A DNA stretch of 64,000 nucleotides from Bisgaard Taxon 45 (GCA_030783905.1 JAQAHH010000009.1:186001-250000), one strand, 5' to 3'. Positions 1-8,493 are shown, counted from the stretch's first letter. A program made the numbers and translations. Notes: generated by a model from the letters alone, not told the origin.

Positions 1-1
1 A

Positions 2-40
2 AAATCCACCGACTGTATTATTGTGAAGTGCGGTGGATTT
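2..40 (-). terminator. Rho-independent terminator after tyrS, containing a USS
   Basis: Arms AAATCCACCG (2-11) and CGGTGGATTT (31-40) are perfectly complementary and lie just beyond the tyrS stop. A run of A/T flanks them. The right arm embeds the uptake-sequence core AAGTGCGGT at 26-34. The loop is long, about 19 nt. Confidence 0.7.
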
Positions 41-66
41 TTTTATTTATTTTTAGCTATGAGTGT

Positions 67-1254
67 TTATTTCACCGTCACACGGGCAAACTTACGTTTC
101 CCCACTTGATAAACGGCCGTGCCTGCAGTAACGATTAATTTCGCATCTTCGACTTTTTCACCGTCAATTTTCACTCCACCTTGTTGCACCATACGGTTAG
201 CTTCAGAGGTGGAGGCCACTAAACCGGCTTCTTTTAATAAGTTTGCTAAACCGATTTCAGCGTCAAAGGTAAATTCAGGCATTTCATCAGGTATCGCGCC
301 TTTTTGGAAACGATTAATAAATTCTTGTTCTGCGGCTTCAGCATCGGCATCAGAATGGAAACGGGCAATGATTTCTTTGGCAAGTAACACTTTGATATCA
401 CGTGGGTTACGACCGTTTTCGACATCCTGTTTTAACTGTGCAATTTCAGTTAATGGACGGAATGAAAGCAAGTTGTACCAATCCCACATTAACTCATCAG
501 AAATCGACATCACTTTACCGAACATTTCGCTTGGGCTTTCCGCAACACCAATGTAATTACCCAGTGATTTCGACATTTTTTTCTCACCATCTAATCCGAC
601 TAACAATGGCAAGGTGATAGCGACTTGTGGTTTTTGGCCGGCTGATTTTTGTAATTCACGCCCTACTAATAAATTGAATTTTTGGTCTGTCCCCCCTAAT
701 TCAATATCAGCATCTAAGGCCACAGAATCATAACCTTGTAATAAAGGATAAATAAATTCGTGAATCGCGATAGGTTGATTATGACTAAAACGTTTTTTGA
801 AATCATCACGTTCTAACATACGAGCAACCGTATAATTTGAGGTTAAACGAATCATGCCTTCTGTACCTAATTCACCTAACCAGCTTGAGTTAAATACAAT
901 ACGGGTTTTTTGTGGATCTAAAATTTTATAGATTTGTTGCTTGTAGGTTTCGGCATTGCGTAAGACATCGTCACGGCTGAGTGGTGGTCGAGTGGTATTC
1001 TTGCCGGAAGGATCACCAACCATCCCGGTAAAGTCACCAATTAAGAAAATGACTTCGTGGCCGAACTGCTGAAATTGACGTAATTTATTTAATACAACGG
1101 TATGACCAAGATGAATGTCTGGTGCAGTAGGGTCAGCACCCAACTTTACGCGCAAAGGGCGATTTTCCTTTAATTTTTCAATTAAGTCTGCTTCTGAAAG
1201 AATTTCATCTACACCACGTTTAAGTTCAGCAAGAACCGTATTGATATCCGTCAT
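67..1254 (-). CDS. tyrS: Tyrosyl-tRNA synthetase
   Basis: This cytoplasmic class I aminoacyl-tRNA synthetase charges tRNA-Tyr with tyrosine. The 395-residue product has the HIGH-type ATP motif HLGH at residues 49-51, preceded by GADPTAPDI. The second signature, KMSKS, is at about 226-230, and an S4-type RNA-binding domain fills the last 60 or so residues ([15 protein letters not shown]). The canonical KMSKS and the length place it with the TyrRS subtype of H. influenzae rather than the KFGKS type of E. coli TyrS; this placement is from memory. The ATG at 1254 begins [11 protein letters not shown]. The gene is monocistronic, with a hairpin terminator just beyond the stop. Confidence 0.96.
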   Translation of the reverse strand: MTDINTVLAELKRGVDEILSEADLIEKLKENRPLRVKLGADPTAPDIHLGHTVVLNKLRQFQQFGHEVIFLIGDFTGMVGDPSGKNTTRPPLSRDDVLRNAETYKQQIYKILDPQKTRIVFNSSWLGELGTEGMIRLTSNYTVARMLERDDFKKRFSHNQPIAIHEFIYPLLQGYDSVALDADIELGGTDQKFNLLVGRELQKSAGQKPQVAITLPLLVGLDGEKKMSKSLGNYIGVAESPSEMFGKVMSISDELMWDWYNLLSFRPLTEIAQLKQDVENGRNPRDIKVLLAKEIIARFHSDADAEAAEQEFINRFQKGAIPDEMPEFTFDAEIGLANLLKEAGLVASTSEANRMVQQGGVKIDGEKVEDAKLIVTAGTAVYQVGKRKFARVTVK

Positions 1255-1443
1255 TCTAATGTCCTGTTTTATTTTGACTAAAACTCTACATTATAGTGAT
1301 TATTCATTAAATGAAAAGGCTCGAGCTGGCTTTATTTGGGATTTTTCGTAATTGAAAAAGAGGTTTTTTCGTGATTCTTTTACTTCGAATAGCGACTAGC
1401 CAGTAGAATAAAAAGCAGAACGTGATTTTTAAAAATTTTGCAT

Positions 1444-1512
1444 AAAAAAAACGCCTCTTTGTGGGGGAGGAGGCGTTCAAATGTTGGAGTGATTATCTAT
1501 TGTTGTTCGAAT
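1444..1512 (-). ncRNA. Candidate Fur-regulated small RNA (about 69 nt), HrrF/RyhB-like by regulation
   Basis: No gene is annotated here, but the minus strand has a complete small transcription unit. A TTGACA/TATCAT promoter (1543-1548 and 1520-1525, 17-bp spacer) predicts a start near 1512. A strong rho-independent terminator follows: arms AACGCCTC and GAGGCGTT at 1450-1457 and 1470-1477, then eight U. The RNA would be about 69 nt, with an unstructured A-rich 5' part and a C-rich terminator loop able to pair with Shine-Dalgarno sequences. Two Fur boxes overlap or adjoin the promoter. H. influenzae makes a Fur-controlled sRNA, HrrF, reported as conserved in Pasteurellaceae; I cannot confirm identity. 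The hairpin could instead serve only as the sfsA terminator. Confidence 0.6.
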
Positions 1513-1519
1513 GACTTGA

Positions 1520-1574
1520 ATGATAATAGTTCTCAAAATTGTTGTCAATAGATTTAATGAAAATAATTCTCAAT
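1520..1574 (-). promoter_or_regulatory. Sigma-70 promoter with two Fur boxes
   Basis: Read on the minus strand, box 2 (1556-1574) is ATTGAGAATTATTTTCATT and box 1 (1519-1537) is TTTGAGAACTATTATCATT. Both follow the Fur 7-1-7 pattern TGATAAT-N-ATTATCA with one or two mismatches per half. Box 1 covers the -10 element TATCAT and box 2 lies just upstream of the -35 TTGACA. This arrangement would allow iron-dependent repression. Confidence 0.65.
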
Positions 1575-1586
1575 AAATGAATTGGG

Positions 1587-2309
1587 TTATTTTTTACCGA
1601 TATAAGGGACGCAATGAGTGAGGGAAAGTGCGGTCGGTTTTTTATCATAAAAACCAAATTGACCTGCATAGGCATACACTTCTACACCTTCTCGCATCGC
1701 CTCTTGTAACAGTTTATCGTATTCAGGATCAATGTATTCTGCCACTTTAAAACAATCAAAACCATTGTGTAAGCCCGCAAAAAAGACCACAGCACGGTGT
1801 CCTTGTTTTTTCATGGTGATTAATTCTCGCAAGTGTTTTTGACCACGGGTGGTCACCGCGTCAGGAAACATACCAATCGTATTTTTTACTAAAGTGACGG
1901 ATTTAACTTCTAAATAACAATCTGGTAGTCCCTCTGCTTTTAATAAAAAATCAATTCGGCTATTTTCTTCACCGTATTTAACTTCTGGTAGGATCTGTTC
2001 ATACATTGCTAATTCTTTAATCTGTTTGTGTTGTAATGCTTCTAAGGTGAGTTGGTTAGAACGATGAGTATTAATGCAAACGATATTGCCATTTTTTAGC
2101 TCAGTTAATTCCCAAGAATGCGGGTATTTACGTGTTTGACTATCGGAATGTGAATACCAAACAATATCGCCTGCTTCACCACAGCCTGTCATCGCGCCTG
2201 TATTGGCACAGTGAATAGTTAATATTTCGCCATTATCAAGTTGTATATCAGCGAGAAAACGTTTGTAGCGACGAATGAGTGTCGCAGATTGAAGCGGGGG
2301 AAGTTGCAT
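1587..2309 (-). CDS. sfsA: SfsA family DNA/RNA-binding protein (sugar fermentation stimulation)
   Basis: The 240-residue product has the usual SfsA length and layout. An N-terminal OB-like part ([20 protein letters not shown]) is followed by [11 protein letters not shown], a hallmark of the family. A nuclease-like core follows: E/D-rich NSRIDFLL, then [10 protein letters not shown], and [13 protein letters not shown]. In E. coli SfsA affects maltose metabolism; a PD-(D/E)xK-like fold is suggested by the conserved D...ExK spacing. The exact cellular role is unsettled. It starts at the ATG at 2309 ([15 protein letters not shown]). The gene is monocistronic, with its own promoter upstream. Confidence 0.92.
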   Translation of the reverse strand: MQLPPLQSATLIRRYKRFLADIQLDNGEILTIHCANTGAMTGCGEAGDIVWYSHSDSQTRKYPHSWELTELKNGNIVCINTHRSNQLTLEALQHKQIKELAMYEQILPEVKYGEENSRIDFLLKAEGLPDCYLEVKSVTLVKNTIGMFPDAVTTRGQKHLRELITMKKQGHRAVVFFAGLHNGFDCFKVAEYIDPEYDKLLQEAMREGVEVYAYAGQFGFYDKKPTALSLTHCVPYIGKK

Positions 2310-2344
2310 AAAATTTCTTAGTACGTAGTCATGTAGAGTGTCGA

Positions 2345-2372
2345 AAGATATCAGATGCTATGCCATTGTCAA
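2345..2372 (-). promoter_or_regulatory. Predicted sfsA promoter
   Basis: On the minus strand, TTGACA (2367-2372) is separated by 16 bp from TATCTT (2345-2350), about 36 bp upstream of the sfsA ATG. The assignment rests on consensus match only. Confidence 0.45.
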
Positions 2373-2460
2373 GCCACTTACACATAGCGGTGCTACCAGA
2401 AGTTAGGTTTGAATTAGAAAATTTTGAGAGTCAATGAGAAGTAGAGGCTAAATAATGTGG

Positions 2461-2646
2461 TCACGCAGTCCAGATAATACCTTTTGGCAGAGAGGTTTTC
2501 CCCATAATCCACTGTTTTCCTCTATTTGGTATGGGATACATTCTTAAATCATCTTCTTTTTTGTTCATAATTGAAAAGACTTCTTTAATACAGTCTTCTA
2601 ATAAAACGAGGGCAGCCCCAAATTTTATGCTTTGAGTTAAAAACGG
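2461..2646 (-). pseudogene. Unidentified short open stretch, probably a gene remnant
   Basis: The minus strand is open for about 61 codons between stops. It reads FGAALVLLEDCIKEVF, then an internal Met (ATG at 2568) MNKKEDDLRMYPIPN, then LPKGIIWTA and stop. The composition looks protein-like, but there is no ribosome-binding site or start codon at the open end and I do not recognise the family. It lies between sfsA and the neisserial cassette, so it may be the tail of a gene cut by the insertion. The rest of 2373-2720 shows nothing else I can name. Confidence 0.25.
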
Positions 2647-2728
2647 TCAGCATGAGGCTTGGCTTTAAATGTTTTGTTGCGGATGCAGTTTGAATGTAAA
2701 GATGTGAATGGTTGGTATGGGGATATTT

Positions 2729-2803
2729 TTCAGACGGCCCTGCTCGGAGATAAGTGAGATAAGTAAGGACCGGTGGTTGTTTTTGCCGGTAAGGTCGTCT
2801 GAA
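2729..2803. repeat. Inverted pair of neisserial DNA uptake sequences
   Basis: TTCAGACGGC at 2729-2738 is the reverse complement of the neisserial DUS core GCCGTCTGAA. AGGTCGTCTGAA at 2792-2803 matches the variant DUS dialect described for the N. mucosa group (AG-mucDUS). The two face each other over about 50 bp, 19 bp beyond the nnrD stop. This is the usual neisserial placement at gene ends, where such pairs act as terminators. Pasteurellaceae use the unrelated core AAGTGCGGT, so these mark foreign DNA. Confidence 0.85.
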
Positions 2804-2821
2804 AATGAACAGGTACTGGTT

Positions 2822-3715
2822 TTAGCGGTGGGCCTCAATAATGCGGTTGCGCAGCCAGCGGGCGGCAGGCGCAATTTCTCCCGACAGCATGCCGATTTCT
2901 CCGATAGCCGAATCTTTCAGCACATCGGCCGCTGCTCCATGCAGCCATACACCACCGCGCACGGCTTGTTCAGTATCAATACCTTGTGCTAGCAGGCTGC
3001 CGATGATGCCACTCAACACATCGCCGCTCCCCGCCGTTGCCAAACCCGCATTACCGCTTAAGTTGGTATAGAGGCTGCCGTCGGGGCTGCATACTAATGT
3101 GTGGTGGCCTTTGAGGACGGTGTAAGCGTGAAACAAGCTGCTGATTTGTGTGGCCGCAGCTGTGCGGTTGGCCTGTATTTCTGCGGAAGATACACCGAGC
3201 AGGCGGGCGGCTTCGGCGAAGTGAGGGGTAAGCACCAATGTCGGGTAATCGCGTGCCAATGCGGCTAAATTGGCGTAGCGGGAAAGCAAGGTAAGGGCGT
3301 CGGCATCCAACAGCACGGGGACTTCGCGGTTTGCCGAGGTAAGCTGCGTATAGAGTAGGGTAAGTGCTTCCTTGCACAGTCCCATGCCACAACCGATTGC
3401 CCACGCGGTAATGTCGTTGCGCAGTTGCAAAGAGGCGGCGGTGGAAAGCATGATTTCGGGGCGTTCGGGAATCACGGGTAGTGGCAGTGCCGGTTGGTTG
3501 AATCCTGCCCACACTTTGCCGCAGCCGTTGTAAATGGCCGCGGTGGCCGCCAGAATAACGGCACCGCTCATGCCTGCCGTGCCGCCGATAACGGCCAGCG
3601 TGCCGTGTGTGCCTTTGTGGCTTTGCGGGTCGCGCGGTGCGAAAACTTGCCCGAACTGTGCGGCGGTCTGAATCTGCGTGTTGAGGCGGTGGCTAGTGTA
3701 GTGGCTTGAAAACAT
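2822..3715 (-). CDS. nnrD: ADP-dependent NAD(P)H-hydrate dehydratase, acquired from Neisseriaceae
   Basis: The 297-residue product belongs to the ribokinase-like NnrD (YjeF C-terminal) family. These enzymes repair hydrated NAD(P)H in the cytoplasm using ADP. Family motifs are HKGTHGTLAVIGG near residue 35, an internal VLLDADALTLL, and the signature NAGLATAGSGDVLSGIIGS near the C-terminus. The domain stands alone, without the N-terminal NAD(P)HX epimerase domain fused to it in E. coli. The start is ATG 3715 (MFSSHYTSHRLN), with AGGGG upstream; the frame stays open farther upstream but through sequence unlike the family. The gene is visibly GC-rich against AT-rich neighbours and ends in neisserial uptake sequences, so lateral transfer is the best explanation. 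It looks intact. Confidence 0.88.
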   Translation of the reverse strand: MFSSHYTSHRLNTQIQTAAQFGQVFAPRDPQSHKGTHGTLAVIGGTAGMSGAVILAATAAIYNGCGKVWAGFNQPALPLPVIPERPEIMLSTAASLQLRNDITAWAIGCGMGLCKEALTLLYTQLTSANREVPVLLDADALTLLSRYANLAALARDYPTLVLTPHFAEAARLLGVSSAEIQANRTAAATQISSLFHAYTVLKGHHTLVCSPDGSLYTNLSGNAGLATAGSGDVLSGIIGSLLAQGIDTEQAVRGGVWLHGAAADVLKDSAIGEIGMLSGEIAPAARWLRNRIIEAHR

Positions 3716-3750
3716 GATGATACCCCTGTGTAAATCTATTGCAATGTTGT

Positions 3751-4014
3751 TCAGAACGTAGGATGGGCTAAAGCCCATCCTAGATCTTCTTTTCTTCCCT
3801 TTGTTTGAATGAGGGAATGATAAAAGAATAATTTGCATTTTTTAAAATGCAAATAGGTTGCTACATCATTTTCAGCAAGGCCGTCTAACATTTCTGTAAT
3901 GAACCCGCCAAAATAGTGGCGAGCTTTCTTCTTGCCCCAGAGTTCCGCAGGCATCCCCATAGTATCACCTAATGCTTGCCCAAATAAGGCACCTATAACT
4001 TTATCTCGTAACAT
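3751..4014 (-). pseudogene. 5' fragment of an ADP-ribosylglycohydrolase gene
   Basis: The first 50 or so residues (MLRDKVIGALFGQALGDTMG, then MPAELWGKKKARHYFGG, ending AENDVATYLHF) match the start of the DraG-like ADP-ribosylglycohydrolase family. These enzymes remove ADP-ribose from proteins or nucleic acids and are about 250-350 residues long. After that the similarity stops. The remaining 34 residues run into a palindrome at the edge of the nnrD cassette and end at 3751. The metal-binding TDDTxM motif expected right after the homologous stretch is absent. This is a truncated, non-functional relic, next to other decayed genes in the same orientation. Confidence 0.65.
3759..3782. repeat. Perfect 11-bp inverted repeat at the edge of the foreign segment
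   Basis: TAGGATGGGCT (3759-3769) and its reverse complement (3772-3782) are separated by AA. The repeat sits between the nnrD start and the broken ADP-ribosylglycohydrolase fragment. It may mark the insertion junction or be a small dispersed palindromic element. Confidence 0.6.
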
Positions 4015-4076
4015 ATACTTTTTTACACCTCATTTATCATGTAATGGGTGTAAATGTGGCATATATGCTTTCTTTG

Positions 4077-4343
4077 TTAAAGGATGTGTTTTAAATCCTC
4101 CGTGATGGCTGAGATATCGATATTTTCCAAGTCAATAAATAGCGCATAGCTGTAATTGACAGATGAAGGGATATACGGGGTTTTCATCTCTTTACTTAAT
4201 GAGAAAGCTTTTCGGACTTTTTTATTAATATCTGTTCTTGAATCATTTAAAATGCCACGAAAATCTTCTGCCTCTCATTCTGCTTTAAATAAGTGATAAA
4301 TCGAACTATAAAGTGCTTTGGGATATTGTATAATTTCTATACG
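4077..4343 (-). pseudogene. Degraded unidentified coding remnant
   Basis: The minus strand encodes IEIIQYPKALYSSIYHLFKA, meets an in-frame TGA (4275-4277), then continues EAEDFRGILNDS, VRKAFSLSKEMKTPYIPSS and YALFIDLENIDISAI before a TAA at 4077-4079. The text is protein-like on both sides of the stop, so a real gene appears to have decayed. It begins in the -1 frame relative to the end of the upstream cas10-like fragment, leaving open whether both were once one gene. I do not recognise the family. Confidence 0.4.
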
Positions 4344-4528
4344 TAATTCTCTTGCACGGGGTTATATGAATGGAATCCTTTCTCTTGATTAAAAGGACTA
4401 TAAAGTTGTTTATGGGAATTGAGTTGATCTTGTGAAATAGGTAATTTGGCACGTTGTGTAAATTTCCCTAAATCATGTATTAATGCAGCAAATGCCACTC
4501 TACAGGATGGAAATAATAAGTTAGTCAT
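4337..4528 (-). pseudogene. N-terminal HD fragment of a Cas10-type CRISPR protein
   Basis: The 63-residue stretch starts MTNLLFPSCRVAFAALIHDL and continues GKFTQRAKLPISQDQL and KQLYSPFNQEKGFHSY. An HDxGKFxQRA motif within the first 30 residues is typical of the HD domain that opens Cas10/Csm1, the large subunit of type III CRISPR effector complexes (usually 700 residues or more). Everything after the HD domain is missing or frameshifted. No palm/GGDD motif, other cas gene or repeat array is visible nearby. I read it as a dead relic; other HD-family proteins are possible. Confidence 0.55.
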
Positions 4529-4620
4529 GATTTATTTCTCTTATTGGATAAATTTCTTCAAGCATATCAGAGGAGGTCATTATCGTGTATTTTTTACACA
4601 TTTGTAAGGATGTGTAATTT

Positions 4621-4645
4621 TTGTAATTTATAAGATAAATTACAA
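4621..4645. promoter_or_regulatory. Perfect 11-bp dyad upstream of pntA
   Basis: TTGTAATTTAT (4621-4631) is mirrored by ATAAATTACAA (4635-4645) around AAG. It lies about 150 bp before pntA and 93 bp before the cas10-like remnant on the other strand. Its size and symmetry suit a dimeric repressor site. The regulator is unknown. A second small stem (GAGTAAC/GTTACTC, 4747-4763) lies in the pntA leader. Confidence 0.4.
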
Positions 4646-4796
4646 TTACCCAACTCACCTTTTTGAATAATCAAGAAAAAGTTTTTGCAACTTTAAAACA
4701 ATAAATGATACATTGAGACGGTTTGACGTATTGTCATCTTTTAGGGGAGTAACGGGGTTACTCAAACTTATCATCAATCAATTTGAAGGAAACATT

Positions 4797-6326
4797 ATGT
4801 TAATTGGTGTACCTAGAGAAGTGCTTGATAATGAAAGTCGTGTGGCGGCAACGCCAAAAACGGTACAACAAATCTTAAAGCTAGGTTTTGAGGTCATTGT
4901 TGAACGTAATGCCGGTTTTAAAGCGAGCTTTGAAGATCAAGCATTTGTAGAAGCAGGCGCAAGAATTGGCTCCGAGCAGGAAGTATGGCAAGCGGAGATT
5001 ATTTTTAAAGTGAATGCGCCAACTGACGCTGAAATTGCGTTAATGCAAGAAGGCGCAACTTTAGTGAGCTTTATCTGGCCTGCACAAAATCCTGATTTAA
5101 TGGAAAAATTGTCAGCGAAGAAAATCAATGTGCTAGCTATGGATGCGGTGCCACGTATTTCTCGTGCACAATCCTTAGATGCATTAAGTTCAATGGCAAA
5201 TATCGCTGGCTATCGTGCTGTAGTCGAAGCGGCTCATGAGTTTGGGAGTTTCTTTACTGGGCAAATTACAGCAGCAGGTAAGGTACCACCGGCTAAAGTC
5301 CTTGTGATTGGTGCGGGGGTAGCGGGTTTAGCGGCGATTGGTGCGGCAAATAGTTTAGGTGCAATCGTGCGTGCCTTTGACTCTCGTCCTGAAGTGAAAG
5401 AACAGGTCGAAAGTATGGGGGCAAGTTTCCTTGAAATTGATTTCCAAGAGGAAGGTGGCAGTGGCGATGGCTATGCGAAAGTGATGTCGGAAGAGTTCAA
5501 TCGCCGTGCTCTTGCGCTTTATGCAGAGCAAGCAAAAGAGGTGGATATTATTATTACCACCGCATTAATTCCAGGTAAACCTGCGCCACGTTTAATTACT
5601 CAAGAAATGGTCGCGTCTATGAAACCAGGTTCGGTGATCGTGGATTTGGCTGCAGCGACAGGCGGTAACTGTGAACTCACTCAAGCTGGTGAAGTAGTAG
5701 TGACCGATAATCAAGTTAAAATTATTGGTTATACGGATTTACCGAGTCGTTTACCGACACAATCTTCTCAGCTTTATGGTACAAACCTTGTCAACTTACT
5801 TAAACTTTTATGTAAAGAAAAAGACGGTAACATCAATATTGATTTTGAGGATGTGGTGTTACGTGGTGTGACAGTGATTCGCGAAGGTGAAGTTACTTGG
5901 CCTGCACCACCGATTCAGGTGTCTGCCCAGCCACAAAAAGCAAAAGCGGCACCAGTGGAGAAAAAAGAAGCAAAACCAGCTGATCCGCGTAAAAAATATG
6001 GGGCAATGGCCGTCGCTGCGGTGTTATTTATGGCATTAGCTTCGGTGGCTCCTGCGGCATTTTTATCGCACTTTACCGTGTTCGTCTTGGCTTGTGTGGT
6101 GGGATACTATGTGGTGTGGAATGTGAGTCATGCATTACATACTCCATTAATGGCGGTCACCAACGCAATTTCAGGCATTATTATTGTAGGTGCCTTATTA
6201 CAAATTGCGCAGGGTAACTTCTTTATTAGTATTCTGGCATTTATTGCCATTTTAGTCGCAAGTATCAATATTTTCGGGGGCTTTAAAGTGACCCAGAGAA
6301 TGCTTGCCATGTTTAGAAAAGATTAA
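4797..6326 (+). CDS. pntA: NAD(P) transhydrogenase subunit alpha
   Basis: PntA is half of the proton-translocating transhydrogenase that couples hydride transfer between NADH and NADP+ to the proton gradient across the inner membrane. The 509-residue product has the AlaDH/PNT N-terminal domain ([20 protein letters not shown]). The dI NAD-binding fold follows ([20 protein letters not shown] near residues 165-185, then the [13 protein letters not shown] region). A linker rich in Ala, Lys and Pro leads to about four C-terminal transmembrane helices starting at [17 protein letters not shown]. The start is ATG 4797, supported by GAAGGA six bases upstream; an earlier in-frame start at 4713 adds unrelated residues. 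pntB follows after 10 bp. Confidence 0.97.
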   Translation: MLIGVPREVLDNESRVAATPKTVQQILKLGFEVIVERNAGFKASFEDQAFVEAGARIGSEQEVWQAEIIFKVNAPTDAEIALMQEGATLVSFIWPAQNPDLMEKLSAKKINVLAMDAVPRISRAQSLDALSSMANIAGYRAVVEAAHEFGSFFTGQITAAGKVPPAKVLVIGAGVAGLAAIGAANSLGAIVRAFDSRPEVKEQVESMGASFLEIDFQEEGGSGDGYAKVMSEEFNRRALALYAEQAKEVDIIITTALIPGKPAPRLITQEMVASMKPGSVIVDLAAATGGNCELTQAGEVVVTDNQVKIIGYTDLPSRLPTQSSQLYGTNLVNLLKLLCKEKDGNINIDFEDVVLRGVTVIREGEVTWPAPPIQVSAQPQKAKAAPVEKKEAKPADPRKKYGAMAVAAVLFMALASVAPAAFLSHFTVFVLACVVGYYVVWNVSHALHTPLMAVTNAISGIIIVGALLQIAQGNFFISILAFIAILVASINIFGGFKVTQRMLAMFRKD

Positions 6327-6336
6327 GGAGTAAGCA

Positions 6337-7761
6337 ATGTCTGAAGGTTTAGTACAAGCTGCTTATATCGTCGCAGCGTTACTTTTCATTATGAGCTTAG
6401 CAGGTCTGTCTAAACATGAAACTGCAAAAGCGGGTTGCTGGTATGGGATTGTGGGGATGACCATTGCGTTGATTGCAACCATTTTGGGTCCACAATCAGA
6501 AGGGACAATTTGGATTCTGCTTGCCATGGCAATTGGTGCGGTGATTGGGATCAAACGCGCTTTGAAAGTTGAAATGACCGAAATGCCAGAGCTTGTCGCC
6601 ATTTTACATAGCTTTGTGGGCTTAGCAGCGGTATTAGTCGGCTTTAATAGCTATGGTTTGCACCACGAAGCGGTAATGCCTGCGAATTTAGATGCAGTAG
6701 CACAAGCGGCATTTTTAGCTGAGCAAAGAGTGTTAAGTAATATCCATAATGTGGAAGTCTTCCTCGGGATCTTTATCGGTGCGGTCACATTCACCGGATC
6801 AGTAGTCGCATTTGGTAAATTACGTGGCATTATTAATTCAAAAGCACTCACTTTGCCACATCGTCATAAATTAAATTTAGCGGCTATTTTAGTGTCTGCG
6901 TTATTAATGGTGGCTTTCTTAAATAGCCCCGATAATATCTTCCCTGTGTTATTAATGACCGCCATTGCGCTTGCATTCGGTTGGCATTTAGTGGCTTCGA
7001 TTGGGGGTGCAGATATGCCGGTGGTCGTGTCGATGCTTAACTCTTATTCTGGTTGGGCAGCCGCGGCAGCGGGCTTTATGTTAAGCAATGACTTATTGAT
7101 TGTAACCGGGGCATTAGTAGGGTCATCCGGTGCAATTCTTTCTTACATTATGTGTAAAGCCATGAACCGTTCATTTATTAGCGTGATTGCAGGTGGATTT
7201 GGTAATGATCCTGTGGCAAGCAGTGATGAAGAACAAGGTGAGCACCGTGAAACGAGTGCGGAAGAGGTAGCAGAATTACTCAAAAATTCAAGCACTGTGA
7301 TTATTACACCGGGATACGGTATGGCGGTAGCACAAGCCCAATATCCTGTAGCGGAAATTACGCAAAAATTGCGTGAGCGTGGTGTGAATGTCCGTTTTGG
7401 TATTCATCCAGTGGCAGGGCGATTGCCAGGTCATATGAACGTCTTATTGGCAGAAGCTAAAGTGCCTTATGATATCGTATTAGAAATGGATGAAATCAAT
7501 GAGGATTTTGCGGATACCGATACGGTTTTAGTCATTGGCGCTAATGATACGGTTAACCCTGCGGCGATGGACGATCCAAACAGTCCAATCGCGGGTATGC
7601 CAGTGTTAGAGGTATGGAAAGCACAAAATGTGATTGTGTTTAAACGTTCAATGAATACCGGTTATGCCGGGGTACAGAATCCATTGTTCTTTAAAGACAA
7701 CACCCAAATGCTATTTGGTGATGCTAAAGAGCGTGTGGACGATATTTTGAAAGCACTGTAA
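6337..7761 (+). CDS. pntB: NAD(P) transhydrogenase subunit beta
   Basis: PntB carries the rest of the proton channel and the NADP(H)-binding dIII domain. The 474-residue product starts with about nine hydrophobic helices ([20 protein letters not shown] onward). It ends in the soluble dIII domain from about residue 290. There [40 protein letters not shown] and [14 protein letters not shown] are the expected nucleotide-binding motifs. An AAGGAG ribosome-binding site lies just before the ATG. It is co-transcribed with pntA, with a hairpin terminator 10 bp beyond the stop. Confidence 0.97.
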   Translation: MSEGLVQAAYIVAALLFIMSLAGLSKHETAKAGCWYGIVGMTIALIATILGPQSEGTIWILLAMAIGAVIGIKRALKVEMTEMPELVAILHSFVGLAAVLVGFNSYGLHHEAVMPANLDAVAQAAFLAEQRVLSNIHNVEVFLGIFIGAVTFTGSVVAFGKLRGIINSKALTLPHRHKLNLAAILVSALLMVAFLNSPDNIFPVLLMTAIALAFGWHLVASIGGADMPVVVSMLNSYSGWAAAAAGFMLSNDLLIVTGALVGSSGAILSYIMCKAMNRSFISVIAGGFGNDPVASSDEEQGEHRETSAEEVAELLKNSSTVIITPGYGMAVAQAQYPVAEITQKLRERGVNVRFGIHPVAGRLPGHMNVLLAEAKVPYDIVLEMDEINEDFADTDTVLVIGANDTVNPAAMDDPNSPIAGMPVLEVWKAQNVIVFKRSMNTGYAGVQNPLFFKDNTQMLFGDAKERVDDILKAL

Positions 7762-7771
7762 TGGAGCAAAG

Positions 7772-7798
7772 AAGGGAATGTAAAACATTCCCTTTTTT
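7772..7798 (+). terminator. Terminator of pntAB
   Basis: AAGGGAATGT and ACATTCCCTT form a 10-bp stem with a 3-base loop followed by a T run, directly after pntB. Confidence 0.85.
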
Positions 7799-7899
7799 AT
7801 CTTAATCCATGCCTTGTTTTCAAAATTTTTTTAAAATAGATCGCGCTTTTAACACCTGACAAAAATGCGGTCTGTTGTGTTATTTTTTTGAGTGATTGT

Positions 7900-8493
7900 A
7901 TGAACGCGCCGATAATTGAAGCCCATCCTTTTCCACCTATTTTCCCACCACATGCTAGAGTCATGATGATGGGGACCTTTCCGCCAAAAGAAGACAAACG
8001 CTGTATGCATTTTCATTATCCCAATTTTCAAAATGATATGTGGCGAATTTATGGTCTCATCTTTTTTCATGATGCGCAGTATTTTCAAGTGCCGAATGAA
8101 AAGCGTTTTGATCCAGTAAAAATAGAACGTTTTCTGCGTGAAAAAGGGATCGCGTTGTGTTCTACGGTACAACGGGCAATCCGTGAAAAAGATAATGCTT
8201 CGGATAAGTTTTTAACGATTGTGCAACCGGTGGATCTAGCGTTGGCATTACAACAAGTCCCATCGTGCCGTTGGTTATTTACAACGGGCGGGAAAGCCAC
8301 TGAAACGATTTTGAGTTTATTAAATGAGAAAGTCCGTCTGCCACAAACCAATCAATCGGTTGCGTGTTATTATGCTGGGCGAGAATTGACGTTATATCGC
8401 TTACCCTCAACCTCGCGAGCCTATCCAATGAGTTTACAAAATAAGGTAAAATCTTACCGCACTTTCTTTGAACAAGCGGGGATCTTACCTTAA
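7900..8493 (+). CDS. Uracil-DNA glycosylase superfamily-like protein
   Basis: This protein of about 197 residues starts MNAPIIEAHPFPPIFPPHAR, followed by VMMMGTFPPKEDKRCMHFHY and PNFQNDMWRIYGLIF. The GTFP motif near residue 29 and the NDMWR pattern are typical of the small UDG/MUG-like superfamily. Its members bind or excise damaged bases or have unknown roles; related conserved proteins occur in Pasteurellaceae. A later WLFTTGGKA segment fits the superfamily fold. The start is ATG 7900, because a TTG four codons upstream adds nothing family-like; neither has a strong ribosome-binding site. Enzymatic activity is inferred from fold only. An uptake sequence overlaps its 3' end (8456-8464). Confidence 0.7.
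   Translation: MNAPIIEAHPFPPIFPPHARVMMMGTFPPKEDKRCMHFHYPNFQNDMWRIYGLIFFHDAQYFQVPNEKRFDPVKIERFLREKGIALCSTVQRAIREKDNASDKFLTIVQPVDLALALQQVPSCRWLFTTGGKATETILSLLNEKVRLPQTNQSVACYYAGRELTLYRLPSTSRAYPMSLQNKVKSYRTFFEQAGILP

Noticed and set aside
119-556. 145-codon plus-strand frame over tyrS
   Set aside because: Antisense to the well-supported tyrS; no start context or motif.
3051-3512. 153-codon minus-strand frame within nnrD
   Set aside because: It lies in another frame of the GC-rich nnrD gene and has Arg/Pro-rich text typical of a frame shadow.
4337-4528. A working type III CRISPR system
   Set aside because: Only the HD end of a Cas10-like protein remains; no other cas gene or repeat array is visible in the window.
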